Shown: positions 20,016 through 28,106 of the stretch, piece by piece
How positions within the stretch are numbered: the stretch's first letter is position 1
How the letters are laid out: every line of letters begins with the position of its first letter
Origin: Lunatimonas salinarum
GTDB taxonomy: Bacteria > Bacteroidota > Bacteroidia > Cytophagales > Cyclobacteriaceae
Assembly (NCBI RefSeq): GCF_017811155.1
Contig: NZ_JACVCV010000003.1
Span: forward strand, 248,001-312,000
DNA length: 64,000 nucleotides
Direction: 5' to 3'
Program-made: the position numbers and the translations under genes
The notes under the pieces: model-generated
What the model saw: the letters and a program-made list of their open reading frames with translations, nothing else
Told to the model about the DNA's origin: nothing
Databases searched by the model: none

Positions 20016-21080
20016 ATGACACATGAAAAATTACTGTTTGTTTCGATCATTATCCTATCGCTTATCATTAGCCATCTCCTTCTGTATTTCACTTTTAAAA
20101 GGCTTGCGGCAATTATCTATAAACCCCAAACATCCAAAGGCGAAAATGCGCTGAAAAAACTTTCCCGATCATTGAAATGGGGGCTTTTCTTCGTCATTTT
20201 TCCAATTGCAGAACCCTATTTTTCACCTGATGGGATGGAATTGATACGCAGCCATCCGGTATTTGCCGTCCTCTTTGCTATAAATCTGACGTGGATAATT
20301 ATTGAAATCTCCAACGTAGTCAGGTACCACATCTTGGATAAGTTTACCTTCGAAAAGTCGGATAATTTACGCGAGCGTCGGATGGTCACCCAAATTGATT
20401 TTATCCGCAAGGTCTTCGTCATTGTGGTCGTTGTGATTGCGTCCGCGAGTATTCTGATGCAGTTTGAGTCCGCTCGGAATATTGGCGCAGGCCTACTTAC
20501 CTCAGCGGGGATCGCCGGTATAATCATCGGTTTTGCTGCGCAAAAATCGATAGCCAACCTACTTGCGGGCTTTCAAATAGCATTTACCCAACCGATCCGG
20601 CTGGATGATGTGGTGGTGCTAGAGGGAGAGTGGGGTAAAATCGAGGAAATCAACCTGACGTATGTGGTTGTGCGCATTTGGGATCAACGCAGACTGGTGC
20701 TGCCAATAACCTACTTTCTGGAAAAGCCCTTTCAAAATTGGACCCGTACTACCGCAGATATCTGGGGAACTGTATTTTTGTACGTAGACCACAGCTTGCC
20801 AATTGCACCGCTCAAAGTACAGTTGAAAAAACTCTTGGAGGCTACACCGCTGTGGGATGGGAAAGTTCAGGTACTCCAAGTCACAGACATCAGGGAGCGG
20901 ACGGTAGAACTGCGGTGCCTGATGAGTGCGGCAGACAGCCCTACCGCCTTTGACCTTCGGTGCTACGTGCGGGAAAACATGCTTGACTATATTCAAAAAA
21001 ACTACCCGGAATCTCTTCCGAAAACCCGCATTGTGATGGAGAAGGACACCTTCGAAAAGTCCCACTTCAATCAGCCCTGA
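20016..21080 (+). CDS. MscS-type mechanosensitive channel
   Basis: A 354-residue inner membrane protein. Hydrophobic helices lie near residues 5-30, 50-65, 80-100 and 125-145. The pore-lining Gly/Ala-rich helix then follows (GLLTSAGIAGIIIGFAAQKSIANLLAGFQIAF), and after it the beta domain (RLDDVVVLEGEWGKIEEINL). This is the classical MscS core, which opens under membrane tension and releases osmolytes. The C-terminal soluble domain is present. It stands alone, between the cstA-like gene on the other strand and accD. Confidence 0.93.
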   Translation: MTHEKLLFVSIIILSLIISHLLLYFTFKRLAAIIYKPQTSKGENALKKLSRSLKWGLFFVIFPIAEPYFSPDGMELIRSHPVFAVLFAINLTWIIIEISNVVRYHILDKFTFEKSDNLRERRMVTQIDFIRKVFVIVVVVIASASILMQFESARNIGAGLLTSAGIAGIIIGFAAQKSIANLLAGFQIAFTQPIRLDDVVVLEGEWGKIEEINLTYVVVRIWDQRRLVLPITYFLEKPFQNWTRTTADIWGTVFLYVDHSLPIAPLKVQLKKLLEATPLWDGKVQVLQVTDIRERTVELRCLMSAADSPTAFDLRCYVRENMLDYIQKNYPESLPKTRIVMEKDTFEKSHFNQP

Positions 21081-21124
21081 AATCGTGTTTGTGGATTAGA
21101 ATTTTATTTAATCGATATTACCCA

Positions 21125-21132
21125 TAAATTTG
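21125..21132 (+). promoter_or_regulatory. -7 box for accD
   Basis: TAAATTTG matches TAnnTTTG and lies 40 bases before the accD start. Confidence 0.5.
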
Positions 21133-21172
21133 TAAGCCGAATCGTTGGTTTCGGCCTAAAAACATCTTAAAC

Positions 21173-22015
21173 ATGGCTTGGTTTAAAAGAAAAGACGCTG
21201 GCATAAAAACCTCCACAGAGGAAAAGAAGGACACCCCTGACGGGCTTTGGTATAAAACCCCAAAGGGAAATATCATCCATACCCGCGAACTCAAAAATAA
21301 TTCCTATGTCTGTCCTGACGACGAATACCACGTAAAAATCGGATCTAAAGAATACTTTGAAATACTTTTTGACGAAAACAAATTTACGGAGTTGGATGCC
21401 AAGATGACTTCAGGCGACCCGCTAAAATTTGTGGACAGCAAGCCCTACACTGCCCGCATCAAGGATACCATTACAAAAACCGAATTAAACGATGCCGCGC
21501 GAACAGGTATAGGAAAGGTCAACGGCATAGATATCGTCATTACCTGTATGGATTTTAATTTCATAGGTGGGTCCATGGGGTCAGTAGTAGGAGAGAAAAT
21601 ATCCCGGGCAATCGACTATTCCCTGAAACACAAGATTCCTTTTTTGATGATTTCAAAGTCTGGTGGCGCCCGAATGATGGAAGCCGGATTCAGCCTTATG
21701 CAGATGGCAAAGACCTCTGCAAAACTGGCCTTGCTGGACGAGGCTGGAATCCCCTATATTTCGCTACTCACTGACCCTACCACAGGTGGCGTCACGGCTT
21801 CCTATGCCATGTTGGGTGATTTTAACATCGCCGAACCAGGCGCTCTAATCGGATTTGCCGGCCCCAGGGTGATACGAGAAACCATCGGAAAAGACCTCCC
21901 AAAAGGGTTTCAAAGCGCTGAATTTGTGTTGGAACATGGTTTTTTGGATTTCATCATCGACCGACGGCAGTTGAAAAACAGAATAAGTACATTGCTAAAC
22001 CTATTGAAAAATTAG
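21173..22015 (+). CDS. accD: Acetyl-CoA carboxylase carboxyltransferase beta subunit with degenerate zinc ribbon
   Basis: A 280-residue cytoplasmic subunit of the carboxyltransferase that moves CO2 from biotin to acetyl-CoA, the first step of fatty acid synthesis. The crotonase-fold core is intact ([59 protein letters not shown]). The N-terminal zinc ribbon normally has four Cys in two CxxC pairs. Here the first pair reads KTPKG (Thr29, Gly32) and the second CPDD (Cys47, Asp50), so only one Cys remains and zinc binding by the usual ligands is impossible. The ribbon's sequence around it is otherwise recognisable. Confidence 0.95.
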   Translation: MAWFKRKDAGIKTSTEEKKDTPDGLWYKTPKGNIIHTRELKNNSYVCPDDEYHVKIGSKEYFEILFDENKFTELDAKMTSGDPLKFVDSKPYTARIKDTITKTELNDAARTGIGKVNGIDIVITCMDFNFIGGSMGSVVGEKISRAIDYSLKHKIPFLMISKSGGARMMEAGFSLMQMAKTSAKLALLDEAGIPYISLLTDPTTGGVTASYAMLGDFNIAEPGALIGFAGPRVIRETIGKDLPKGFQSAEFVLEHGFLDFIIDRRQLKNRISTLLNLLKN

Positions 22016-22084
22016 CAGTTAACAGTAAGTAGGCAATAGCTCCTAAAATTTAGAATTTATTCACTGGTTTAAGCGATTATTGAA

Positions 22085-22092
22085 TATATTTG
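22085..22092 (+). promoter_or_regulatory. -7 box for nqrF
   Basis: TATATTTG matches TAnnTTTG and lies 50 bases before the nqrF start. It suggests that nqrF is transcribed independently of accD. Confidence 0.5.
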
Positions 22093-22142
22093 CAATCATT
22101 TAAACCGGATTTGTCGTACTGATAAAGAAAAAACATCGTTAA

Positions 22143-23447
22143 ATGGGTTCAGTAATCATTACCTCGATCGTAGCATTTACGTTGATCATTTTGCTACTTG
22201 TATTTATTCTTCTATTTGCCCAATCCAAGCTGGTTGCCTCCGGGGATGTAAAAATCATCATCAATGGCGACGAAAAAAATCCCATTATCACCTCAGCAGG
22301 ATCTACCCTGCTAAATACCCTTGGGAACAAAAAAATCTTCCTTCCTTCTGCCTGTGGAGGAGGAGGTACCTGCGCCATGTGCAAATGCACGGTTGAAGAC
22401 GGCGGGGGTGAAGTTTTGCCAACGGAAGTGGGGCATCTTAGCCGAGCAGAACAGCAAGGCAAAGTGCGGCTTTCTTGCCAAGTAAAGGTGAAAAATGACA
22501 TGCGAATCCGGATTCCGGAGGAAATATTCGGTATTAAAAAATGGGAATGCGAGGTTATTTCCAACTATAACGTATCTACCTTCATTAAAGAGTTTAAGGT
22601 AAAGTTACCCGAAGGTGAAATACTGGATTTTGAACCAGGAGGATATATTCAAATTGATGTTCCTGCTATCACGGTAAACTACAAAGACATAGACATCACT
22701 CCACATCCTGAACTTGGTCACCCCCAAGACGTTTACAAAAGCGATTGGGATAAATTTGGGCTTTGGGATTTGGTGATGAAAAATGACGAACCGCTCTTCC
22801 GAGCGTATTCTATGGCTAACCACCCAGCTGAAGGAAACATCGTTATGCTGACCATCCGAGTAGCTACACCGCCATGGGATCGAGCCAACAACCGTTGGAT
22901 GGATGTGAATCCGGGTGTATGTTCTTCGTATGTTTTCGGAAGAAAACCTGGCGACAAAGTAACCATTTCAGGACCATATGGTGAATTCCATATCAACCCT
23001 ACGCAGCGGGAAATGATTTACATCGGTGGGGGTGCCGGAATGGCCCCTCTTAGGTCCCACCTGTTCCACCTATTTCACACTGAAAAATCTGATAGAAAGG
23101 TTTCCTACTGGTATGGAGGCCGATCCAAAAAAGAACTTTTCTACACAGAGCATTTCCGCGAAATCGAAAAGGATTTCCCTAACTTTAACTTCCATATAGG
23201 CTTATCCGAGCCACTTCCTGAAGACAACTGGAAGGTAAAAAAATCCTTGGATGACCGGGAAGCAGATGGCTACGTTGGATTTATTCACCAAGTACTTTAT
23301 GACAATTACCTGAAATACAAAGACGAGCCTGATGAGATTGAGTTTTATCTCTGTGGCCCTCCTTTGATGAATGCTGCGGTGTTGAAAATGCTTGACGATC
23401 TCGGCGTTCCAAATGAAAATATTCGCTTCGATGATTTCGGAGGATAA
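22143..23447 (+). CDS. nqrF: Na+-translocating NADH:quinone reductase subunit F
   Basis: A 434-residue inner membrane protein and the NADH-oxidising entry subunit of the sodium-pumping NQR complex. In order it has an N-terminal membrane helix (about residues 3-25), a ferredoxin-type 2Fe-2S domain ([18 protein letters not shown] with a later Cys in RLSCQVK), an FAD-binding region (RAYSMANHP) and an NADH-binding region ([31 protein letters not shown]). The C-terminus FDDFGG is typical. It is complete. nqrA-E are not in the window, which is unusual because the genes normally sit together. Confidence 0.96.
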   Translation: MGSVIITSIVAFTLIILLLVFILLFAQSKLVASGDVKIIINGDEKNPIITSAGSTLLNTLGNKKIFLPSACGGGGTCAMCKCTVEDGGGEVLPTEVGHLSRAEQQGKVRLSCQVKVKNDMRIRIPEEIFGIKKWECEVISNYNVSTFIKEFKVKLPEGEILDFEPGGYIQIDVPAITVNYKDIDITPHPELGHPQDVYKSDWDKFGLWDLVMKNDEPLFRAYSMANHPAEGNIVMLTIRVATPPWDRANNRWMDVNPGVCSSYVFGRKPGDKVTISGPYGEFHINPTQREMIYIGGGAGMAPLRSHLFHLFHTEKSDRKVSYWYGGRSKKELFYTEHFREIEKDFPNFNFHIGLSEPLPEDNWKVKKSLDDREADGYVGFIHQVLYDNYLKYKDEPDEIEFYLCGPPLMNAAVLKMLDDLGVPNENIRFDDFGG

Positions 23448-23450
23448 ATC

Positions 23451-23480
23451 AAAAAGTCCCGCATGGTGCGGGACTTTTTT
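23451..23480 (+). terminator. Rho-independent terminator after nqrF
   Basis: A perfect stem (AAAAAGTCCCGCA at 23451-23463 with 23467-23479) around a 3-base loop, with six T at the end. Confidence 0.93.
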
Positions 23481-23503
23481 GATTTATATCGCTTGAATTT
23501 CTT

Positions 23504-23511
23504 TATTTTTG
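23504..23511 (+). promoter_or_regulatory. Promoter of the arginase-fold gene
   Basis: TATTTTTG matches TAnnTTTG, with TTTG at 23478-23481, 22 bases upstream, as a possible -33 element. The box overlaps a TTG codon that would otherwise be a possible start, which favours the ATG at 23542. Confidence 0.5.
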
Positions 23512-23541
23512 GTCAATCAAACGGCGAGTACGCAACATCAG

Positions 23542-24693
23542 ATGGACTTACAGATATTTTTCGAACCTTTACCGGAACACCTTTATCACAAGACAAAATC
23601 CCATAATTCATTTTTTTCCGGCATCCACTACCATGGGGAGCGATTCCCTGATCTGCAAGGTATTCAGCTTGCGATTATCGGCCTAGAGGATTACCGTGGA
23701 GCAGCCGACATACCAAACGGCCCCGAATCAGCCCACGCCATAAGGGAAAAACTCTTTCTACTGAAAAAAGGACAAGAACTCTATAAAATCGCAGATTTAG
23801 GCACCTTAAAATCCGGTGAGACTATTAAGGAAACCTACCAACTGATGCGCTCCATCGGAGAGTTTCTGATTAACCAAGAAATTTTACCGGTATTTATAGG
23901 AGGCTCCCATGACCTAGATGTAGGGCAGTTTTTAGCCTTTGAAAAGATGCGAAAAATGGTGAGCGTTTTAACGGTAGACTCCAAGATGGATATGGAGGAT
24001 GAAGGCAGACCTGACCAGACCCATTCAAGCCAACTAATCCTTCATCAACCAAATTTCCTCTTCAACTATTGTCACTTAGCTTATCAAAGCTTTCTGACTG
24101 ACAGCGACCTGGTAGCCACCTTGGAAAAACTCTACTTTGACCATGTACGGCTCGGCAAGCTAAGGGATAACTTCAAGGAGGTGGAACCACTTATCCGAAA
24201 CGCAGATATGCTCAGTTTCGATCTCTGTGCCATCAAATCAACCGATGCGCCCGGAACCATCGACTGCCAACCTTTTGGTATGACATCCGAGGAAGCGTGC
24301 CAGGTAAGTTGGTTTGCAGGTACCAACGAAAAGCTGAGCTCCATAGGCTTCTATGGATACCACGAAAGCCTCGATGACTCCCGTCATACTACCGCATCCG
24401 TCGTTGCGACGATGATTTGGTACTTCATCGAAGGCTTCTATCATCGAAAAGATAGCCTGTCCTTCAAAAGCAGTGACTACACCAAGTATACAGTATCGCT
24501 AGATTCTACCCCATCTGTACTGCATTTTTATAAAAGTAACCTTAGCGGCAAGTGGTGGATGGAAGTCCCAGTCTCCGATACGGGAAAATTCGGGGGACAT
24601 ACAATCATCCCCTGCAGCTACGAAGATTATCAGACAGCCCAACGCGGTGAAATCCCAGAACGTTGGGTGAACGCCCAATTGAAATTGCCATAA
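23542..24693 (+). CDS. Arginase/formimidoylglutamase-fold protein with degenerate metal site
   Basis: A 383-residue member of the ureohydrolase family, which hydrolyses guanidino or formimino groups with two manganese ions. Visible motifs are GGSHDL (the usual GGxHD), TVDSKMDM in place of the usual DAHxD, and SFDLCAIKSTDAPG in place of SxDxDxxDP. One His ligand is therefore Lys, and the last Asp pair is altered. The C-terminal part (GFYGYHESLD, MIWYFIEGFYHRK, LSGKWWMEVP) resembles a Bacteroidota-specific branch annotated as formimidoylglutamase. Enzymatic activity is uncertain. The next genes, on the same strand, are the cytochrome b5-like gene and the kinase. Confidence 0.75.
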   Translation: MDLQIFFEPLPEHLYHKTKSHNSFFSGIHYHGERFPDLQGIQLAIIGLEDYRGAADIPNGPESAHAIREKLFLLKKGQELYKIADLGTLKSGETIKETYQLMRSIGEFLINQEILPVFIGGSHDLDVGQFLAFEKMRKMVSVLTVDSKMDMEDEGRPDQTHSSQLILHQPNFLFNYCHLAYQSFLTDSDLVATLEKLYFDHVRLGKLRDNFKEVEPLIRNADMLSFDLCAIKSTDAPGTIDCQPFGMTSEEACQVSWFAGTNEKLSSIGFYGYHESLDDSRHTTASVVATMIWYFIEGFYHRKDSLSFKSSDYTKYTVSLDSTPSVLHFYKSNLSGKWWMEVPVSDTGKFGGHTIIPCSYEDYQTAQRGEIPERWVNAQLKLP

Positions 24694-24736
24694 TTAGAAA
24701 AAATTAAAAAACTGAAAGAACTTTTTATAAATTATT

Positions 24737-24744
24737 TATATTTG
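24737..24744 (+). promoter_or_regulatory. -7 box for the cytochrome b5-like gene
   Basis: TATATTTG matches TAnnTTTG and ends 15 bases before the ATG at 24760. It overlaps the alternative TTG at 24742 and so argues against that start. Confidence 0.5.
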
Positions 24745-24759
24745 AAAGAGCAAGCGCTC

Positions 24760-24987
24760 ATGAGAACCCTCACGAAAAACCAACTTGCCTTATACAACGG
24801 ACAAGATAAGCCAGAAATATATGTCGCCTACCAAGGATTGGTATATGACCTGAGTAGGTCTAGGCTTTGGAGAAATGGCAAACACTATGAACACTGGGCG
24901 GGTCAGGATCTCACAGAGGAATTAAAGGATGCTCCGCATAGCGCAAATGTATTTGATAAATTTGAACCAATCGCATACCTGAAATAA
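24760..24987 (+). CDS. Small cytochrome b5-like heme/steroid-binding protein
   Basis: A 75-residue protein. It matches the short cytochrome b5-like domain: LTKNQLALYNGQDKPEIYVAY, then YDLSRSRLWRNGKHYEHWAGQDLTEELKDAPHS near the middle, where His residues of KHYEHWAG and APHS sit at the expected ligand positions. Such proteins bind heme or hydrophobic ligands; the physiological role is unknown. There is no signal peptide, so it is probably cytoplasmic. It ends 2 bases before the kinase gene, suggesting an operon of cytochrome b5-like protein, kinase and murQ. Confidence 0.8.
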   Translation: MRTLTKNQLALYNGQDKPEIYVAYQGLVYDLSRSRLWRNGKHYEHWAGQDLTEELKDAPHSANVFDKFEPIAYLK

Positions 24988-24989
24988 AC

Positions 24990-25835
24990 ATGATTCTGAT
25001 AGCTGACAGTGGCTCCAGTAAGACAGACTGGAGGGTAATACGCAAAGACGGAAAAATCGAGCAGTTTCGTACGGTTGGATTCAATCCTTATTACCAAAAA
25101 GCAGAAGACATGCTTCGGGATTTGCAGACAGAGCGCATTCAGTCACTGAAAGGAAGTATAGAACAGGTTTACTTTTATGGAGCGGGATGTACCGGAGAGA
25201 AGAATAAACAGACGGTAGCCGGACTGATCAAAAGTGTGCTGGGAAAGGACACCTTGGTATCGGTAGACCATGACTTGACAGCTTCCGCCAAGGCTACCTG
25301 TGGACACAAGCCGGGCATCGCCTGTATATTGGGCACAGGATCGAATAGTGGGGATTACGACGGAAAAAATATCGTGGCAAACCGTCCTTCCCCAGGATAC
25401 CTGTTGGGAGACGAAGGAGGAGGTTCCTACATTGGCCGACATTTTCTGCAGGATTTTATTTACGACGACATGCCGAAGGAAATCCGGGAAATGGTACTGG
25501 AGGAATATCAGCTGACTAATTTGGAGATCCAAGAAAACGTATACCAGAAACCATTTCCCAACCGATACATGGCGGGGTTTTGCCGGTTCATTCACGATCA
25601 GAAAAACCATCCCTATTGTTTTCAGCTGTTTTACAACGGTTTCACCGACTTCTTTAAGAGGCATGTCATGCGGTATACCAATTACCAAGAAAAACCCGTG
25701 AACTTTGTAGGTTCCATTGCATTTCATAACGGAGAAGTAGTGCGTAAAGTAGGTGCCGATCTCGGTATCCATATAGATATCATTCTGGAAGCACCAATAG
25801 CAGGACTCACCCTCTATCACCAAAATAAAATATGA
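24990..25835 (+). CDS. BadF/BadG-family amino sugar kinase
   Basis: A 281-residue cytoplasmic ASKHA-fold kinase. It has the N-terminal phosphate loop LIADSGSSKTDW, the ATP/metal segment VSVDHDLTASAKATCG, and the second phosphate motif CILGTGSNSGDYDG followed by PSPGYLLGDEGGGSYIG. These are the signatures of N-acetylglucosamine/N-acetylmuramic acid kinases. Its stop overlaps the start of murQ by four bases (ATGA). Coupling to murQ suggests that it phosphorylates MurNAc (or GlcNAc), giving MurNAc-6-phosphate for MurQ in cell-wall recycling. That link is inference from position. Confidence 0.88.
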   Translation: MILIADSGSSKTDWRVIRKDGKIEQFRTVGFNPYYQKAEDMLRDLQTERIQSLKGSIEQVYFYGAGCTGEKNKQTVAGLIKSVLGKDTLVSVDHDLTASAKATCGHKPGIACILGTGSNSGDYDGKNIVANRPSPGYLLGDEGGGSYIGRHFLQDFIYDDMPKEIREMVLEEYQLTNLEIQENVYQKPFPNRYMAGFCRFIHDQKNHPYCFQLFYNGFTDFFKRHVMRYTNYQEKPVNFVGSIAFHNGEVVRKVGADLGIHIDIILEAPIAGLTLYHQNKI

Positions 25836-26647
25836 GTACAACTACGGAAAGCAGTTCATACTACGAAAATTTAGAGCAGATGTCCGTTTCGGAGCTGCTT
25901 TCAAATATGAACAAAGAGGATCAGACCGTTCCTTTGGCGGTCGCCAAATCCCTTCCCCAAATCGAAAAGCTGGTAGAAGCCATTATCCCAAGGATGCAGC
26001 TCGGAGGTCGATTGTTTTACATCGGTGCAGGAACTAGTGGGAGATTGGGGATTTTGGATGCCTCTGAGTGCCCTCCTACCTACGGGGTGCCCCATGATTG
26101 GGTAATCGGGATAATCGCTGGCGGAGATGCTGCCATTCGCAAGGCGGTCGAGAATGCGGAAGATGATCCGGCACAGGCCTGGAAGGATATCCAAAAATTC
26201 GGATTCAACGAAAACGATTCCGTGATTGGAATAGCAGCATCAGGCACTACACCCTACGTGATAGGCGGACTAAAGGCCGCTAACGAGGCAGGATTACTCA
26301 CCGGATGCATCACCTGCAATACGGGCAGCCCGCTCGCTGCTACCGCACAGCTGCCCGTAGAGGTGGTCGTAGGTCCAGAATTTGTGACCGGCAGTACGCG
26401 GATGAAATCCGGAACCGCCCAGAAACTAGTACTCAATATGATTTCTACCAGCGTAATGATCAAATTGGGACGGGTAAAGGGCAACAAGATGGTGGACATG
26501 CAGCTTTCCAACGAAAAGCTGGTAAAAAGAGGAACACGAATGATCATGGATGCTACCGGCCTTTCTGAAGAACAAGCCAAACATATGCTTCTCCAACATG
26601 GGTCTGTCAGGGCGGCAGTCGCCGCACATGAACAGGGCAAAGCATAG
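25832..26647 (+). CDS. murQ: N-acetylmuramic acid 6-phosphate etherase
   Basis: A 271-residue cytoplasmic SIS-domain enzyme that cleaves the lactyl ether of MurNAc-6-phosphate to GlcNAc-6-phosphate and D-lactate. Family motifs are clear: IGAGTSGRLGILDASECPPTYG, IAASGTTPYVIGGL, GPEFVTGSTRMKSGTAQKLVLN. The length is slightly below the usual 300. It begins inside the last codons of the kinase gene and ends 6 bases before the convergent SprT-like gene. Confidence 0.95.
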   Translation: MSTTTESSSYYENLEQMSVSELLSNMNKEDQTVPLAVAKSLPQIEKLVEAIIPRMQLGGRLFYIGAGTSGRLGILDASECPPTYGVPHDWVIGIIAGGDAAIRKAVENAEDDPAQAWKDIQKFGFNENDSVIGIAASGTTPYVIGGLKAANEAGLLTGCITCNTGSPLAATAQLPVEVVVGPEFVTGSTRMKSGTAQKLVLNMISTSVMIKLGRVKGNKMVDMQLSNEKLVKRGTRMIMDATGLSEEQAKHMLLQHGSVRAAVAAHEQGKA

Positions 26648-26653
26648 CTAACA

Positions 26654-27274
26654 CTACCGCTTCTCTACCGAAGCATGCCCCGAAATCAGGAAATGCCTAC
26701 CGGTACCAACTTCCTCACACAGGACTCGGGTTCTTCGGCTTTCCAGCTTTTCGAACAAGCGCTCTTTGAATAGAAACCGCTGTCCTAGTACCAGGTCACT
26801 CAATAGCATTTCGGATTCACCCCTTTCACCGGAATCGTATTTCATAAGCTCCTTCATCAAAAAAAGGTCTGCTCCGGCACTGGCTTTGGGATTCGACATA
26901 TGCCTGCGTAGCGGAACAAGGACATCCATCGGAAAAACCTCCCTTACCAGCATAGGCTCCATCAGGCGCTGAAACTCCCTTTTCCATTCGATACCATGTG
27001 GCATTCGCGTGCTGCCGTACTTAGCATAAACCCGATGATGCGCCACTTCATGGATATAGGTAATCAGAAATTGATAGGGGTTCAAATCGTGATTGACGGT
27101 TATTTTCTGCACGGACCTATTCCTTCGGTAAGTGAAATCCCCCAGTTTGGAGGTACGCGACTTAGATACGACAAAATGAAAAGGGTTTTCCCTCCATAGC
27201 TCATAACAATAAGCTATAGACTGTTCAGGCACTCTGCCTGACAGAAACGACGTCCATTCTTCCTGTTTAATCAA
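26654..27274 (-). CDS. SprT-like zinc metalloprotease domain protein
   Basis: A 206-residue protein with the SprT signature: HEVAHH with a further His about 15 residues later (MPHGIEWKREF). This arrangement binds zinc in the SprT/Spartan fold. SPRTN relatives in eukaryotes degrade DNA-protein crosslinks; the role of the bacterial proteins is unsettled. No zinc ribbon with Cys pairs is visible in the C-terminal part. No signal peptide is present. It is convergent with murQ. Confidence 0.85.
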   Translation of the reverse strand: MIKQEEWTSFLSGRVPEQSIAYCYELWRENPFHFVVSKSRTSKLGDFTYRRNRSVQKITVNHDLNPYQFLITYIHEVAHHRVYAKYGSTRMPHGIEWKREFQRLMEPMLVREVFPMDVLVPLRRHMSNPKASAGADLFLMKELMKYDSGERGESEMLLSDLVLGQRFLFKERLFEKLESRRTRVLCEEVGTGRHFLISGHASVEKR

Positions 27275-27371
27275 GGCCTCCAGGCAGTTATTTAAGGCAA
27301 ATATAGGTAAAAAAGAAAGTTGTAAAAGGCAAGTCTGTAGTATTCAAGTTCCTACCCCCCGGTTCACGACA

Positions 27372-27974
27372 CTAAAACATAACCTTGAAACCAATCCCAT
27401 TGGAACCTAAGGAAAGGTTTTCTACCATTTTGGGCAGATCTTTGGCGTGGGCATTGTGATATAGAAACTTGATGACATCAAAGGACATCAGAAATGCACC
27501 CTGTAGGATAACCGACTTTCCAAAACCCCGTATCCTCGCATCGTCTTTCCGTTTGCCCCTTTCCAGCATATAGAGACCCGTGGCCATGTAGGCTACATCC
27601 AGTCCCGCATTGACTAATAGAATTTTCTCGATCTTGTACTGCTGCTGTATCGTTGCCCAAAGCTCCGGATTCGGCAATTCCTTCATCGCGGAGTAGTACC
27701 CAAAACCGGCAATCAACAGGTTGACGCCGTTCCAGTAGGCGTTCATTTGATGAAAACCCTGCAATTCCCCGCTGGTTCTTCCAGCCATAAAACCACCCCA
27801 AAGCATATTTCCCACGGCCCATGACCCCAATATAAGCATGCCATGCTTATTGTATTGGATGCGTTCTAGATTATATTGCTTCAGCGCGTTCGTTTCATCT
27901 TGGGCAAAGGACGGAATATGCCAAAGGAAGAAAAACAACAGAACGGGAAGCGTTTTTTGAAGGACAGTAGGCAT
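27372..27974 (-). CDS. DUF6992-like membrane protein of unknown function
   Basis: A 200-residue protein with a signal peptide (VLLFFFLWHIPSFAQ) and four hydrophobic segments: near LILGSWAVGNMLWGGFMAG, MNAYWNGVNLLIAGFGYYS, ILLVNAGLDVAYMATGLYML and VILQGAFLMSFDVIKFLY. The pattern fits a Bacteroidota family of small inner membrane proteins (DUF6992). No function is known. It is a single gene, between the SprT-like gene and the catabolic locus. Confidence 0.65.
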   Translation of the reverse strand: MPTVLQKTLPVLLFFFLWHIPSFAQDETNALKQYNLERIQYNKHGMLILGSWAVGNMLWGGFMAGRTSGELQGFHQMNAYWNGVNLLIAGFGYYSAMKELPNPELWATIQQQYKIEKILLVNAGLDVAYMATGLYMLERGKRKDDARIRGFGKSVILQGAFLMSFDVIKFLYHNAHAKDLPKMVENLSLGSNGIGFKVMF

Positions 27975-28106
27975 ACGGCTAAGATTTTTTTGTATCGCTG
28001 GGCATTAGCTAGAATATAAACGTTTTTGAACACCTAACTGTTTACGCTGGCCTTAGCCCCAATAATCAAACGCAATTCACCCCAAAACGTCCCAAGGCCC
28101 GATTAA

